Shown: positions 10,051-17,323 of the stretch, piece after piece
How the letters are laid out: each line of letters starts with the position of its first letter
Position numbering within the stretch: position 1 is the first letter of the stretch
Assembly: GCA_007117255.1 (NCBI GenBank)
Contig: SKGU01000030.1
Span: 1 to 23,934, forward strand
Origin: Natronohydrobacter sp.
Lineage (GTDB): Bacteria > Pseudomonadota > Alphaproteobacteria > Rhodobacterales > Rhodobacteraceae
Direction: 5' to 3'
DNA length: 23,934 nucleotides
Made by a program: the position numbers and the translations under genes
Notes under the pieces: model-generated
What the model saw: the letters and a program-made list of their open reading frames with translations, nothing else
What the model was told of the DNA's origin: nothing
Databases searched by the model: none

Positions 10051-10083
10051 AAAAACGGGGCGAGCACGTTCTGGCCCGCCCCG
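10051..10083 (-). terminator. Intrinsic terminator/attenuator after the binding-protein gene
   Basis: Read on the minus strand, CGGGGCG (10083-10077) pairs perfectly with CGCCCCG (10062-10056) across a 14-base loop and is followed at once by five T residues (10055-10051). It lies 19 bases after the SBP stop and about 70 bases before the first permease start. This position is typical of partial terminators that let a binding-protein gene be expressed above its permease and ATPase genes. Strength is not known from the sequence. Confidence 0.65.
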
Positions 10084-10101
10084 GTTCAGTATAGGACTGC
10101 C

Positions 10102-11043
10102 TCAGAAAACTGGGCGGTCGAATTCTTCCATATTGTCCTGGGTGATCTTGGGCGTGTCGAAATAGTTCAGCTTCGGCACATCTTCGCCCGCCAGTACGTC
10201 GAGTGCTGTTTGCAACGCGGCCTCGGCATCATCTACCGGCGATTGATAGACCGACCCCCAGTATTCGCCCCGCGCCATCGCGTCATAGCCAACGGCAAAG
10301 TTGGTCGCGCCGATGAACACCATGCCTTCGGCGCGGCCCGCATCAATGGCTGCGTTCAATGCACCGACACCCATGTTGTCATCGCCGGAATATACTCCGT
10401 CGATATTGTCAAAGCGGGTCAGGAACGTTTCCATCGTGCGCTGCGCGCGCTCACGGTTCCAGTCACCGGGCTGAATGTCCAGCTGTGTGACATCGGGGCA
10501 CATTTCGGCAAGCCGCTCGTCAAAACCCTGCTGGCGTTCAATGGCAGTTGTGTAGCCGGGCATCCCGGTAATCTGTACGATCTGTCCTTCACCGCCCAGC
10601 GCGTCGCACATCATTTCGGCCGAATAGATTCCCTGCTGAATGTTGTTCGGCCCAGAGAATGCTGCGATGAAATCCATACCGGCTTCGGCGATGTTGGAAT
10701 TTGTGACAACGACGGGAATCCCGGCATTATGCGCATTGCGAACAGCGGGGACCAGCGCCTGTCCATCTGTGGGCCAGATGATAATCGCGTCAACCTGCTG
10801 CTGTATCAGATCCTGCATCTGGCTGATCTGGCGCGCAACGTCACCACCGGCATCAAGGACGATGACCTCAACATCCGGGTTCGCCTCGGCTGCGGCGATA
10901 AAGGCGCGCTCATATGTTGTCTGATAGCTGTCGATGCCAACATTGTTTTGCGTAATCCCGATCCGAACAGTGTCAGCCGATGCCGCTGTTGCCAGAGCAA
11001 GCGTTCCGCAACTGGCAAGCAAAATGCGCATGGTCTTGTTCAT
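10102..11043 (-). CDS. Periplasmic sugar-binding protein of the CUT2 importer
   Basis: A 313-residue binding protein with a classical signal peptide (MNKTMRILLASCGTLALATA, cleavage after ASA at residue 23) and no lipobox, so it is a soluble periplasmic protein. The mature part is a type I periplasmic-binding fold of the ribose/galactose class: VRIGITQNNVGIDSYQTTYE at the start, the domain-1 strand VDAIIIWPTDGQALVPAVRNA, and YSGDDNMGVGALNAAIDAGR in the second lobe. The ATG at 11043 has a strong GGGAGGA 6 bases upstream. It is first in the minus-strand operon and diverges from the regulator gene, so the operators at 11157-11198 probably control it. The ligand is probably a pentose, hexose or polyol; this cannot be settled here. 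Confidence 0.93.
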   Translation of the reverse strand: MNKTMRILLASCGTLALATAASADTVRIGITQNNVGIDSYQTTYERAFIAAAEANPDVEVIVLDAGGDVARQISQMQDLIQQQVDAIIIWPTDGQALVPAVRNAHNAGIPVVVTNSNIAEAGMDFIAAFSGPNNIQQGIYSAEMMCDALGGEGQIVQITGMPGYTTAIERQQGFDERLAEMCPDVTQLDIQPGDWNRERAQRTMETFLTRFDNIDGVYSGDDNMGVGALNAAIDAGRAEGMVFIGATNFAVGYDAMARGEYWGSVYQSPVDDAEAALQTALDVLAGEDVPKLNYFDTPKITQDNMEEFDRPVF

Positions 11044-11156
11044 GGTATTCCTCCCATAAGTGAAAATCGCCGCTTACCCGGATGGATTCTTACGCCACTC
11101 AGGCCAATTTGCGGTCGTCTCATGCTGTCCGCATATGCAACATCACAACACCACAA

Positions 11157-11198
11157 AAATGTTCAAAATGAACAATCAAAGCGTCATTTTGAACATTT
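11157..11198. promoter_or_regulatory. Tandem palindromic operator in the divergent transporter/regulator region
   Basis: A perfect 15-bp inverted repeat (AAATGTTCAAAATGA at 11157-11171; its complement at 11184-11198) surrounds a 12-base spacer. Each arm belongs to a smaller site. Site 1 (11160-11174) is the perfect palindrome TGTTCA-AAA-TGAACA; site 2 (11181-11195) is, on the minus strand, TGTTCA-AAA-TGACGC, with one half degenerate. Their centres, 11167 and 11188, are 21 bp apart, two helical turns, so two dimers could bind the same DNA face. The region lies 113 bases before the SBP start and 48 before the preferred regulator start. A very weak promoter candidate (TTGCGG 11110, CATATG 11132, 17-bp spacing) precedes it on the plus strand. 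Control by the adjacent regulator is inferred. Confidence 0.75.
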
Positions 11199-11246
11199 AT
11201 GCGCTATGATCGCAAAGCCAATCTGAACAAATTGAAGGTAGAGCGA

Positions 11247-13058
11247 ATGAGCGTTCGAAGCAATATTGCCAAATCAGGCCCCAAATCCGGAAAGACCGCT
11301 GACGTGAAGATGGGAAATATTCAAAAAGAAAATTTCTCCAGGCCTTCTGGCGTGACCCGGAAGGGGGCTGGGGTGGAACAGGCGGCTTTGCCGGCTGCGT
11401 TGGCTTTCGTCGACACGCTTTGCGCAGAGCTCGACACCGCCTTGGAGATTTCGGACCCAAACGCACATTTCAACATGGTGTCGGCTTTGCTGAAAGCACA
11501 TCTAAGCGGCAAGATCATTACAGCGACAATGCTGATCTCGGCCTCTGGTGTGCCGTATGCGACTGCGCGGCGCAAATTGCAGCAATTGCAAGAGTGCGGT
11601 TTTATAGAGCAGCGCGCGCGGACCAGATCAGGGCGATCCTTTTCCTTGCACCCGACCGAGCGGCTGATGACCAACTGGCGCCAGCTTGCCGATCGCATCT
11701 TGCGGCTTTGTGCCGAAACAGGAAGCGCTGAAGTGAAGGATGCGCGCGAATATTATTTCGGTGCGTCTTATGTGCCTGCCAGTCAGACAATCGCGCCCCC
11801 GCAAGTCTTGCCAGAGCCGTTGCAGCTTGGCGGGGGCTTGCGCATTCTGGTACATGGCGACCCTACATTCATGGTCATGGAAAACCTCAAGCGCCAGTTC
11901 GAGCAGATCATCGGCACGAATATCAGCCAGCGCGCCTTCTCCATCGACCGTCTTCGCACCGAAGCGCTGCGCAATGCCGAGCGTCGGATCAGCAAGTATG
12001 ACATTATCGCCGTCGATCTGCCCTGGATCGGTGAATTTGCCGAAAAGGGTGTGCTGGCGCCGCTGGATGAGTGCCTGGACACTGACCGGCTTGACCCACC
12101 GGATTTTCACACCGCCGGTTGGATGGCCGCGCATTGGGGCGGGCGGGCTTATGGTGTGCCCAGCCAGACCACGCCAGAGCTACTTTTCTACCGCAAGGAT
12201 CTGTTTGCCGAGGCCGGACTGGAACCGCCCGACACAACCGACAAGTTGATCGCAGCCGCGCGCCATTTTCACGCGCCCCAACAGGGCCGTTTCGGGATTG
12301 CGTGGAATGCGGCACGCGGGACGGCACTGGGGCACCAGTTTTTGATGACCTGTGCGGATTTCGGTCAGCCTATTGTCAATCTGGACCAGATCGCAGGCGG
12401 GTTTGCCGCCGATACCGCGCATCGCAGCGATATTGTCCCGACAATTGACACGCCGCTGGCCCTGGATGCGTGTGAATTCCTGCTCTCGCTGATGGAATTC
12501 TCGCCCCCGGACATTCTGTCGATGTCTTGGTATGAACGCGTCCGGCCCTATGCGGCAGGCAAGATTGCAATGGCATATGGCTATACGTTGCTTGCCCCCT
12601 ATTTTGAGCGTGATCCGTCTTCACCCGCCAATGGAAACACCGGCTATCTGCCACATCCGGCGGGGCCAGAGGGTCAGCCGGTTGCGACGGTGGGCGGCTA
12701 TGTCATGGGTATTCCCGCGAATATAGCACCCGAACGCCGCGCGGCTGCTGCCGAAGCGCTGATCGCCTTCACCTCGCCCGAGGCACAGAAGCTCTACATC
12801 CTGAATGGCAGCCGCACTGCGCCACGCTATTCAGTCGGGGCCGATCCCGAGGTGCGCCGCATCTCACCCATATTCGAGGCGGTCGATGCCATGTCCTTGC
12901 GCGACGAGTTGCAATACTGGCCCCGCCCGCCAATCCCGCAAATTGCCGAGATCATCGAAATTTGCGGCCAGGAACTTCACGACATGCTGCGCGGAATACT
13001 GTCCCCGCGCGACGCATTAAGGCGTGCCCAGTCCCGGGCTGAGGACGCCTTGAAATAA
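11247..13058 (+). CDS. Winged-HTH regulator fused to a family-1 solute-binding-protein domain
   Basis: A predicted cytoplasmic one-component regulator of 603 residues. Residues ~70-150 look like a MarR-type winged helix-turn-helix (NMVSALLKAHLSGKI, then SGVPYATARRKLQQLQECGF, then an Arg-rich wing and FSLHPTERL). From ~195 to the end it resembles an SBP_bac_1 (maltose-binding-like) protein: GLRILVHGDPTFMV, YDIIAVDLPWIGEFAEKGVLAPLD, YGVPSQTTPELLFYRKDLFAEAGLEPP, and the late GGYVMGIPANIAPERRAAAAEA. There is no signal peptide or membrane span, so the binding domain must sense a ligand inside the cell. ATG 11247 is chosen for its upstream GAAGG; an in-frame ATG at 11199 abuts the operator and has no ribosome site. 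It diverges from the importer and leads the catabolic operon (SDR 23 bases downstream), so it probably controls both. Confidence 0.85.
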   Translation: MSVRSNIAKSGPKSGKTADVKMGNIQKENFSRPSGVTRKGAGVEQAALPAALAFVDTLCAELDTALEISDPNAHFNMVSALLKAHLSGKIITATMLISASGVPYATARRKLQQLQECGFIEQRARTRSGRSFSLHPTERLMTNWRQLADRILRLCAETGSAEVKDAREYYFGASYVPASQTIAPPQVLPEPLQLGGGLRILVHGDPTFMVMENLKRQFEQIIGTNISQRAFSIDRLRTEALRNAERRISKYDIIAVDLPWIGEFAEKGVLAPLDECLDTDRLDPPDFHTAGWMAAHWGGRAYGVPSQTTPELLFYRKDLFAEAGLEPPDTTDKLIAAARHFHAPQQGRFGIAWNAARGTALGHQFLMTCADFGQPIVNLDQIAGGFAADTAHRSDIVPTIDTPLALDACEFLLSLMEFSPPDILSMSWYERVRPYAAGKIAMAYGYTLLAPYFERDPSSPANGNTGYLPHPAGPEGQPVATVGGYVMGIPANIAPERRAAAAEALIAFTSPEAQKLYILNGSRTAPRYSVGADPEVRRISPIFEAVDAMSLRDELQYWPRPPIPQIAEIIEICGQELHDMLRGILSPRDALRRAQSRAEDALK

Positions 13059-13081
13059 CCCAAAGCGCTGAGGAGGACGCC

Positions 13082-13888
13082 ATGGACACCACCCGCCTGC
13101 AAGGCAAGAACATTCTGATTACCGGGGCTGCGCGCGGTATGGGTGCCTGTAATGCCGAGCATTTCGCCGAACTTGGTGCCAATGTTTGCCTTGGCGATCT
13201 GGACCTTGATGCAGCACAAGAAATGGCCGAGAAAATCAACGCCAAAGGCAATGGCCGCGCCATCGCCGTCAAGATGGATGTAACCAAGCGCGAAGATAAT
13301 GCAGCCGCCGTCGCCGCCACCGTTGACGCTTTCGGAATGATCAATATCGGCCTGTTCAACGCAGGTCTGAACAAGCCCCGTTTCTTCATGGATATTGATG
13401 AAGACAACTGGGACATGATCATGAATGTCAACACCAAGGCGATGTGGTTGGGGATGCAGGAAACTGCACGCCAGATGATCGCGCAAGGCAAGCAGGACTA
13501 CCCCTATAAGCTGATCAATGTTGGCTCTATCGCGTCACGCAAGCCGCTTGTGGATGTGACGGTCTATTGCACCTCGAAATATGGCTGCCTTGCGCTGACC
13601 CATTGCGGGGCTATCGGGCTGGCCGAGCATGGCATCACCGTCAACGGTTATGCGCCCGGTGTCGTTGTCACCCCGCTATGGGAGCAACTGGACAAGGATC
13701 TGGTCGATATCGGCTTCAAGCAGCGCGAGGGTCAGGCCTATGATGACATTGTGCGCGATGCGCTTCAGATCAAGCGCGTGTCCTACCCCGATGATGTGAA
13801 GGGCACAGCCGCGTTTCTGTGCAGTTCCGACAGCGATTATATGACGGGCCAGATGATCCATATCGATGGCGGTTGGTGCATCCAGTAA
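13082..13888 (+). CDS. Short-chain dehydrogenase/reductase (SDR)
   Basis: A 268-residue classical SDR oxidoreductase. It has the Rossmann motif TGAARGMG (residues ~14-21), an acidic residue in GDLDLD after the second strand that favours NAD(H), the NAG motif (~93-95), a catalytic Ser in NVGSIAS, and the YCTSK catalytic pair (YxxxK). The C-terminal IHIDGGWCIQ is typical. The ATG at 13082 has a strong GAGGAGG site and lies 23 bases after the regulator stop, so the two are likely cotranscribed. Beside an importer and a TPP-dependent complex, it probably oxidises an imported polyol, sugar or hydroxyketone; an acetoin/butanediol dehydrogenase role is one option. The substrate cannot be assigned. 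Confidence 0.9.
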   Translation: MDTTRLQGKNILITGAARGMGACNAEHFAELGANVCLGDLDLDAAQEMAEKINAKGNGRAIAVKMDVTKREDNAAAVAATVDAFGMINIGLFNAGLNKPRFFMDIDEDNWDMIMNVNTKAMWLGMQETARQMIAQGKQDYPYKLINVGSIASRKPLVDVTVYCTSKYGCLALTHCGAIGLAEHGITVNGYAPGVVVTPLWEQLDKDLVDIGFKQREGQAYDDIVRDALQIKRVSYPDDVKGTAAFLCSSDSDYMTGQMIHIDGGWCIQ

Positions 13889-13957
13889 GGCACCGCGCTT
13901 CAATATTTCACCTTCAGACAATCGGTGCGCGCTGCGGCGCCCCGACGGAGTATTATC

Positions 13958-15256
13958 ATGTCACGAGCTTTGATGCCAAATATGCTGACGCCGCAAGACC
14001 TTGAACCCAATTGGCGCTGGGAAGGGCGGCTGCCTGCATGGGGCCATACTTCGGTCGATTTTGAACGCCGGATCGACCATGACCGCCTGCGCCGCTACCG
14101 TTTGGCGCGCACGCGGCAGGCGTTGCAGGCATCCAATGCCGGCACGCTGTTGTTGTTCGATGTGAACAATATCCGCTATGTGTCCGCCACCAAGATCGGC
14201 GAGTGGGAACGCGACAAGATGTGTCGCTTCTGCCTGCTGACGGGCGATGATGCGCCCTATGTGTGGGATTTCGGGTCCGCCGCGATGCACCACAAGAAAT
14301 TCAGCGACTGGCTGGTGCCCGAGCATTGCCGCGCCGGTGTGGTGGGCATGCGCGGCACGATTCCGCCCGAATTCGGGTTGATGTGGAAATATGCGCGTGA
14401 AATCGCGGGCCTGATCCGCGATGCGGGCATGGGCGACATGCCGGTGGGCGTGGATTACGCTGAAACCGCCATGTTCCATGCCCTGCAAGAAGAGGGGCTG
14501 AATGTCGTGGATGGCCAGCAAATCATGCTGGCCGCGCGCGAGATCAAGAACTGGGATGAAATCCAGCTTTTGACGCAGGCCGCCGCCATGGTCGATGGCG
14601 TCTATCATATGATCTATGAGGAGTTGAAACCGGGCATCCGCGAGAATGACATCGTGGCGATGTCGAACAAGATGCTCTACGAGATGGGCAGCGATGATGT
14701 CGAAGCGATCAACGCCATTTCAGGCGAACGCTGCAACCCGCACCCGCATAATTTCACCGACCGCTATTTCCGCCCCGGTGATCAGGCCTTCTTTGATATC
14801 CTCCAAAGCTATCAGGGGTATCGCACCTGCTATTATCGCACCTTCAATATTGGCCGCGCGACGCCTGCGCAAAATGACGCCTATGTGAAGGCGCGCGAAT
14901 GGATTGATGCGTCAATCGCCATGATCAAACCGGGTGTGTCCACCGACAAAGTGGCAGAGGTCTGGCCAAAGGCGGAAGAATTCGGCTTCCCGGACGAGCA
15001 ATCGGCCTTTGGCCTGCAATTCGGCCACGGGCTGGGGCTGGCACTGCATGAGCGCCCGATCATCAGCCGCGCGATCAGTCTGGACCACCCGATGGAAATC
15101 AAGACCGGTATGGTCTTCGCGCTGGAAACCTATTGCCCTGCGGCAGATGGCTATTCGGCGGCGCGGATCGAGGAAGAAGTGGTTGTGACCGAGACCGGCT
15201 GCGAAGTGATCAGCCTGTTCCCGGCGGAAGAACTGCCGATTGCGAACCGCTACTGA
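13958..15256 (+). CDS. M24 (creatinase/prolidase-fold) family protein with altered metal site
   Basis: A 432-residue protein with a creatinase-type N-terminal domain (~45-185) and a pita-bread M24 domain (~195-420). ATG 13958 has GGAG 7-8 bases upstream; an upstream GTG at 13925 has no such support. Comparing with the five metal ligands of M24 peptidases, I see D280 (FFDILQ), H357 (FGHGLGL), E390 (ALETY) and E405 (RIEEEVVV), but the second Asp, expected in GYxxDxxRTF, is Cys291 (GYRTCYYRTF). A dinuclear metallopeptidase is therefore doubtful; a mononuclear, Cys-ligated or metal-free hydrolase or lyase is possible, as M24 includes creatinase, ectoine hydrolase and DMSP lyase DddP. It is not DddP-like around this motif. 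It lies 69 bases after the SDR gene. Confidence 0.85.
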   Translation: MSRALMPNMLTPQDLEPNWRWEGRLPAWGHTSVDFERRIDHDRLRRYRLARTRQALQASNAGTLLLFDVNNIRYVSATKIGEWERDKMCRFCLLTGDDAPYVWDFGSAAMHHKKFSDWLVPEHCRAGVVGMRGTIPPEFGLMWKYAREIAGLIRDAGMGDMPVGVDYAETAMFHALQEEGLNVVDGQQIMLAAREIKNWDEIQLLTQAAAMVDGVYHMIYEELKPGIRENDIVAMSNKMLYEMGSDDVEAINAISGERCNPHPHNFTDRYFRPGDQAFFDILQSYQGYRTCYYRTFNIGRATPAQNDAYVKAREWIDASIAMIKPGVSTDKVAEVWPKAEEFGFPDEQSAFGLQFGHGLGLALHERPIISRAISLDHPMEIKTGMVFALETYCPAADGYSAARIEEEVVVTETGCEVISLFPAEELPIANRY

Positions 15257-15300
15257 ACGCCCCTGTCGGGGCGTGGCCTCCGGCGGGAGTATTTTTAGCA
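15257..15300 (+). terminator. Hairpin plus CCTCCGGCGGGAGTATTTTT element after the M24 gene
   Basis: Immediately after the TGA stop, ACGCCCC (15257-15263) and GGGGCGT (15268-15274) form a perfect 7-bp stem with a 4-base loop. It is followed by GGCCTCCGGCGGGAGTATTTTTAG; the T run begins 18 bases after the stem, and CCTCCGGCGGG can form a small second hairpin. From general knowledge, similar CTCCGGCGGG-type stretches recur between genes in Rhodobacterales, so this may be a repeat-family 3'-end element rather than a strong terminator. It separates regulator-SDR-M24 from the E1 alpha gene and could create separate transcripts or weak attenuation. Confidence 0.45.
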
Positions 15301-15337
15301 AGAAAATGACGGGCAGTAGCCTTGAAAGGATGACAGC

Positions 15338-16315
15338 ATGGCCAAGGCCAAGTCGAATACGGAAGATTATCTGCGGATGTATCGCCAGATGGTTCGGATA
15401 CGGACGTTTGAAGATAATGCCAACCAGCTGTATCTGTCGGCCAAAATGCCCGGCCTGACGCATATGTATTCGGGCGAGGAAGCGGTCGCGGTGGGCATTT
15501 GCGAAGCGTTGACCGATGACGACCGCATCACCTCGACCCACCGTGGGCATGGTCATTGCGTGGCCAAGGGGGCGGAGTTCAAGCAGATGTTCTGCGAGTT
15601 GCTGGGCAAGGCCGAGGGCTATTGCCGTGGCAAGGGCGGCTCGATGCATATTGCCGATCAAAGCCACGGCAACCTTGGGGCCAATGCGATTGTCGGCGGC
15701 TCGATGGGGATTGCGACAGGGTCAGCCCTGCGCGCGAAATTGCAAGGCGCGGATGATGTGACGGTGTGTTTCTTTGGCGACGGGGCAACCGCACAGGGGC
15801 TGATGTATGAGGTGATGAACATGGCTGCCTTGTAGAGCTTGCCGGTGATCTATGCCTGCGAGAACAACGGTTATTCGGAATACACCAAGACCGAGGAGAT
15901 CGCCGCAGGGTCCATCACCGCGCGGGCCGAGGCCTTCGGGATCGAGGCGCACCGCGTCGACGGGCAGGATGTGCTGGCGGTGAATGACCTGACGCGCAAA
16001 CTGGTGGCGCGGGCGCGCAAGGGCGAAGGGCCGTTCTTCATGGAATTGATGACCTATCGCTATCACGGCCACCATGTGGGCGACATCAACCGCGAATATT
16101 ACCGCTCCAAGGCCGAGGAGAAGGAGTGGAAGGATAACCGTGACCCGATCATCCGGTTTCGCGCGCATCTGGTCAGCGAAGGGATCGCCACGGAAGACGA
16201 CCTCGATGCGATGAATGCCGAGGTCGAGAAGGATGCGGCTGAAGCCGTGGCCTATGCGCTGGACGCGGCCTACCCCGATGCGTCGGAAGTCGACATGCAT
16301 GTTTTTGCGGCCTGA
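15338..16315 (+). pseudogene. TPP-dependent 2-oxo acid/acetoin dehydrogenase E1 alpha, interrupted by in-frame amber codon
   Basis: E1 alpha binds thiamine diphosphate and, with E1 beta, decarboxylates a 2-oxo acid (or cleaves acetoin) and passes the acyl group to lipoate on E2. Read through, the frame encodes 325 residues, normal length, with THRGHGHCVAKG (~67-78) and the TPP motif GDG (147-149)-X26-NN (176-177). Codon 166 (15833-15835) is TAG inside that motif, where family members usually have Trp (NMAALW-LPVIYACENNGY); TGG to TAG is one base. The parts before (15338-15832) and after (15836-16315) are in the same frame, both intact, and neither alone could bind TPP. An in-frame TTG at 15839 has no ribosome site. 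The ATG at 15338 has AAAGGA upstream. Recent nonsense mutation, amber suppression or sequencing error are the options. Confidence 0.85.
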
Positions 16316-16324
16316 GGAGGAAAG

Positions 16325-17323
16325 ATGATGCGCGAGATAACCCTGTCCCAGGCTGTGAATGAGGCCATTGCCGAAGAAATGCGCCGCGACGCATCGGTCT
16401 TTCTGATGGGCGAGGATGTGGCCGAAGCGGGCACGCCCTTCAAGGTGCTGTCCGGTCTGGTCGAGGAGTTTGGCACAGACCGCGTGATCGACACGCCCAT
16501 ATCGGAACCCGGTTTCGTAGGTCTGGCGGTGGGTGCGGCGATGACCGGCGCGCGGCCCATTGTGGATTTGATGTTCGGCGATTTCATCTATCTGGTCATG
16601 GACCAGCTGTGCAATCAGGCTGCCAAACAGCATTACATGTCGGGCGGCAAGCTGACCGTGCCGATGGTGTTGCGCACCAATATGGGGGCCACGCGGCGGT
16701 CGGCGGCGCAGCACAGCCAGTCCTTGCAAGCACTGGTGGCGCATATTCCGGGGCTGAAAGTGGCGATGCCCTCTTCGGCCTATGAGGCCAAGGGGCTAAT
16801 GAAAACCGCCATCCGCGACAATAACCCGGTGGTGATCTTTGAAGACAAGCTGATGTATCAGGACAAGGCCCCTGTGCCGGAGGAAGAGTATCTGATCCCC
16901 TTCGGTGTGGCGAATGTGAAGCGCGAAGGGACGGACATTACCCTGATCGGCACCTCGTCCATGGTGCAGGTGGCTTTGAGTGCGGCAGAGATTCTGGCCG
17001 CCGAGGGGATCAGCGCCGAAGTGATCGACCCGCGCACGATTGTGCCGCTGGATGAAGCGACGCTGATTGAGAGTGTCAAGAAAACCAGCCGCGCGATTGT
17101 CATTGATGAAGGCCACCAAAGCTACGGCGTGACGGCAGAAATTGCCAGCCGCCTCAATGAGAAAGCCTTTTACCATCTGGATGCACCCGTGCTGCGCATG
17201 GGCGCGATGGATGTGCCCGTGCCCTTCAGCCCCGCGCTGGAGGATCTGACCGTGCCCACGCCCGAGCAAGTGGCCGCCAATGCGCGCAAGCTGTGCGCGA
17301 GGGAGTTGATTCATGCCGCATGA
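16325..17323 (+). CDS. TPP-dependent 2-oxo acid/acetoin dehydrogenase E1 beta
   Basis: A 332-residue E1 beta subunit, partner of the E1 alpha just upstream. The N-terminal half has the transketolase pyrimidine-binding pattern (ALSQ-like TLSQAVNEAIAEEM, FLMGEDVAEAGTPFKVLSGL, ISEPGFVGLAVGAAMTG) and the C-terminal half has the transketolase C domain (DITLIGTSSMVQVALSAAEIL, VIDPRTIVPLDEATLIESVKK). HSQSLQALVAHIPGLKV is common in pyruvate and acetoin dehydrogenases alike, and AcoB-type sequences are close by eye, so the substrate class stays open. ATG 16325 (or 16328) follows GAGGAGGAAAG. It starts 9 bases after the E1 alpha stop and its end overlaps the lipoyl-subunit start by 11 bases, so coupling is likely. 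It is intact although its partner is interrupted. Confidence 0.93.
   Translation: MMREITLSQAVNEAIAEEMRRDASVFLMGEDVAEAGTPFKVLSGLVEEFGTDRVIDTPISEPGFVGLAVGAAMTGARPIVDLMFGDFIYLVMDQLCNQAAKQHYMSGGKLTVPMVLRTNMGATRRSAAQHSQSLQALVAHIPGLKVAMPSSAYEAKGLMKTAIRDNNPVVIFEDKLMYQDKAPVPEEEYLIPFGVANVKREGTDITLIGTSSMVQVALSAAEILAAEGISAEVIDPRTIVPLDEATLIESVKKTSRAIVIDEGHQSYGVTAEIASRLNEKAFYHLDAPVLRMGAMDVPVPFSPALEDLTVPTPEQVAANARKLCARELIHAA

Noticed and set aside
13890..13928. GCACCG/CGGTGC hairpin after the SDR gene as a terminator
   Set aside because: Only 6 bp with a 27-base loop and no T run.
13958..15256. M24 protein as DMSP lyase DddP or ectoine hydrolase
   Set aside because: The sequence around the first metal ligand does not match the DddP pattern as I remember it, and no ectoine partner genes (DoeB-type deacetylase) are nearby.
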